DNA of 64,000 nt from Hemicordylus capensis. Its lineage: Eukaryota > Chordata > Lepidosauria > Squamata > Cordylidae. The notes below the pieces were generated by a model that worked only from the letters and a program-made list of their open reading frames with translations, ran no database searches and had not been told where the DNA came from. The stretch spans positions 8,706,501 to 8,770,500 of the forward strand of contig NC_069669.1 in the NCBI RefSeq assembly GCF_027244095.1. Direction: 5' to 3'. Positions within the stretch are counted from its first letter, which is position 1, and each line of letters starts with the position of its first letter. Below are positions 62,610-64,000 of the stretch, one piece after another. The position numbers and the translations under genes are program-made.

Positions 62610-62858
62610 GTGTTATTGTTGTTGTTATTTTTACATTTATATCCTGCTCTTCCTCCAATCAGCCCAGAGCGGTGTACTACATACTTAAGTTTCTCTTTCA
62701 CAACAACCCTGTGAAGTAGGTTAGGCTGAGAGAGAAGTGACTGGCCCAGAGTCACCCAGCTAGTTTCATGGCTGAATGGGGATTTGAACTCGGGTCTCCC
62801 TGGTCCTAGTTCAGCACTCTAGCCACTATACCACGCTGGCTCTAGCCACGCCAGTGAG
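62610..62858 (-). repeat. tRNA-headed SINE (GCCAGCGTGG type)
   Basis: (GTTATT)-like tail, CCTGCTCTTCCTCCAATCAG, CACCCAGCTAGTTTCATGGC, GGGGATTTGAACTCGGGTC (B-box complement) and ACTATACCACGCTGGC. Confidence 0.82.
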
Positions 62859-62859
62859 T

Positions 62860-64000
62860 AGTATGTTCTGCCTAGCTGTGTGAAGTTAGTAGGTTAAGCC
62901 TTCATGGGAATCGATCCATTTTGATATAAGTGTGTAGACCAATTGGAAGTGGCTTATGAAATTTTGTAGTTGTCGTATGAAAGTATGCACGAGTAAGGGG
63001 CGAGGGAGCAATTTATGTGCTTTGCGTGTTGCAAACTGCATTGGGGGGTGGGTGGGCAGGCGGGTAAGGGTGGGGGTCTTCTACTTAAAGATAAAGGCTA
63101 CTTATAGAGAAAGGCTTCTTGGCGTCTGTTTGGAGTGAGACATGTTTTTCTCTGCCTCGCTCAGCTGAGCGAAGGATTCCTGTGTACGTTTGAAGCGGTT
63201 ATTGACCTTTGCCTGGATGGCTGTTTGTTGTTGCTTCTGCACCACCTGAGGTCTGGTTGTGCAACGAATTTCACAGCGTTCCCCTGGTCTGGCCCCCGAG
63301 AAGTTACTATACACTTTGTCAGAGTGATCTGATCTCCAGTACAAACAGGTTAGCTGCCCTCCAAAGTCGAAATTGGCTTCTGGGCACGCAGCTGCTTCTG
63401 GTCTGCACAGAACGTGAAGAGGAGATCCGCAATTAAAACCTGGATCAAATTAATGCTCAGGGGCATAGCAAAAAAGAAAAGTATGCTTTAATTGTATCCC
63501 ATGCAGGAAAGAACACACAGCATGCTTTGACCCTGATAACTACAGGGGTGGACATCCAGAATAAGTTACACATGGGCTTGATCTATTGGAATTGGTCACG
63601 TCTAACTTTCCCCATTAATTTCATTGGGAATACTCATGACTAATTTAGTCTGTAGGATTTGGAAGGACCGGATTGTGCAGAAAGAGGATTCCCCTCCCAC
63701 CCCTTCTTCTTGGTTTCTAGGTTAACTATACACAGTTTTTGGTTTGGGGGCGTTATTTATTGCATTCTGGATTAGAAGCTTTTGAACTCTTCCTTTATGA
63801 AGCTCTTTAAATCAAGAATGCAGCCGTTTGGGACCCCACCAAGTGGCTATGTTCTTATCGGCAAAGGAAAGGAGTATTAAATATTCCCTTTGGCAATGTG
63901 GACACAATATTTATATTATATCATATTTATTATGTATTTATAACACAATATTTAGGTATTATCTGATAACACATGGATAACCATGTGTTTTCTTCTGTTT
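62860..64000. other. Stretch without a recognised gene
   Basis: A minus-strand frame at 63102-63344 encodes RPQVVQKQQQTAIQAKVNNR and is followed by RFKRTQESFAQLSEAEKN. It has no match I can name and no convincing splice borders. The rest is AT-rich; a diverged copy of the palindromic repeat with CATTGGGAATACTCATGAC is near 63610. Confidence 0.4.

Noticed and set aside
63102-63344. Minus-strand frame with PQVVQKQQQTAIQAKVNNR
   Set aside because: Protein-like in places but short, without clear splice borders or any recognised domain. Left as undecided rather than called.
1-64000. CRISPR arrays, operons, riboswitches or prokaryotic elements
   Set aside because: No spaced direct repeats of that kind. 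All structure is that of a vertebrate nuclear genome.

Overview
The window looks like nuclear DNA of a squamate reptile (lizard or snake). The evidence is the repeat content: many 5S-rRNA-headed SINEs, tRNA-headed SINEs whose tails match Bov-B LINEs, CR1- and L2-type LINE ends, a DIRS-type fossil and many short hAT-like elements. Coding DNA is sparse, split by introns with GT/AG borders, and tied to CpG islands. Nothing looks prokaryotic.

Layout. From 1 to about 2.1 kb lies the 3' end of an unidentified plus-strand gene: two joined exons, a stop codon and a poly(A) signal. From about 5.0 to 25.2 kb lies an apparently complete VRK3 gene (vaccinia-related kinase 3, plus strand). It starts in a CpG island and has 13 coding exons whose phases all agree, giving 436 codons (470 with an upstream in-frame ATG). 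A 3' UTR probably runs to about 27.2 kb. From 27 to 64 kb I see almost only repeats, plus a second strong CpG island at 34.6-35.7 kb with a good splice donor. That island is probably the promoter and first exon of another gene whose coding part lies outside the window or was not recognised.

Repeats. The main families are (1) SINEs with a 5S rRNA-like head; (2) SINEs with a tRNA-Ala-like head and the same body and tail; (3) Squam1/Sauria-like tRNA SINEs ending in a Bov-B-like tail; (4) a tRNA SINE starting with a GCCAGCGTGG-type head; (5) CR1 3' ends; (6) L2-like LINE ends; (7) Bov-B pieces, the largest with a YADD reverse transcriptase box; (8) about 135-bp perfectly folding hAT-like elements with 8-bp target duplications; (9) other hAT-, Harbinger- and Tigger-like elements. 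Many are nested, and several insertions can be read to the base.

The most interesting points are as follows. This VRK3 keeps Asp in both positions (HGD and DYS) that are lost in the human pseudokinase. The folding hAT elements carry arms that closely resemble the ZNF143/THAP11 promoter motif, and one lies beside the 34.6 kb CpG island. SINE heads have been exchanged or stacked between 5S and tRNA types. Family names and the human VRK3 comparison come from memory; no search was run.
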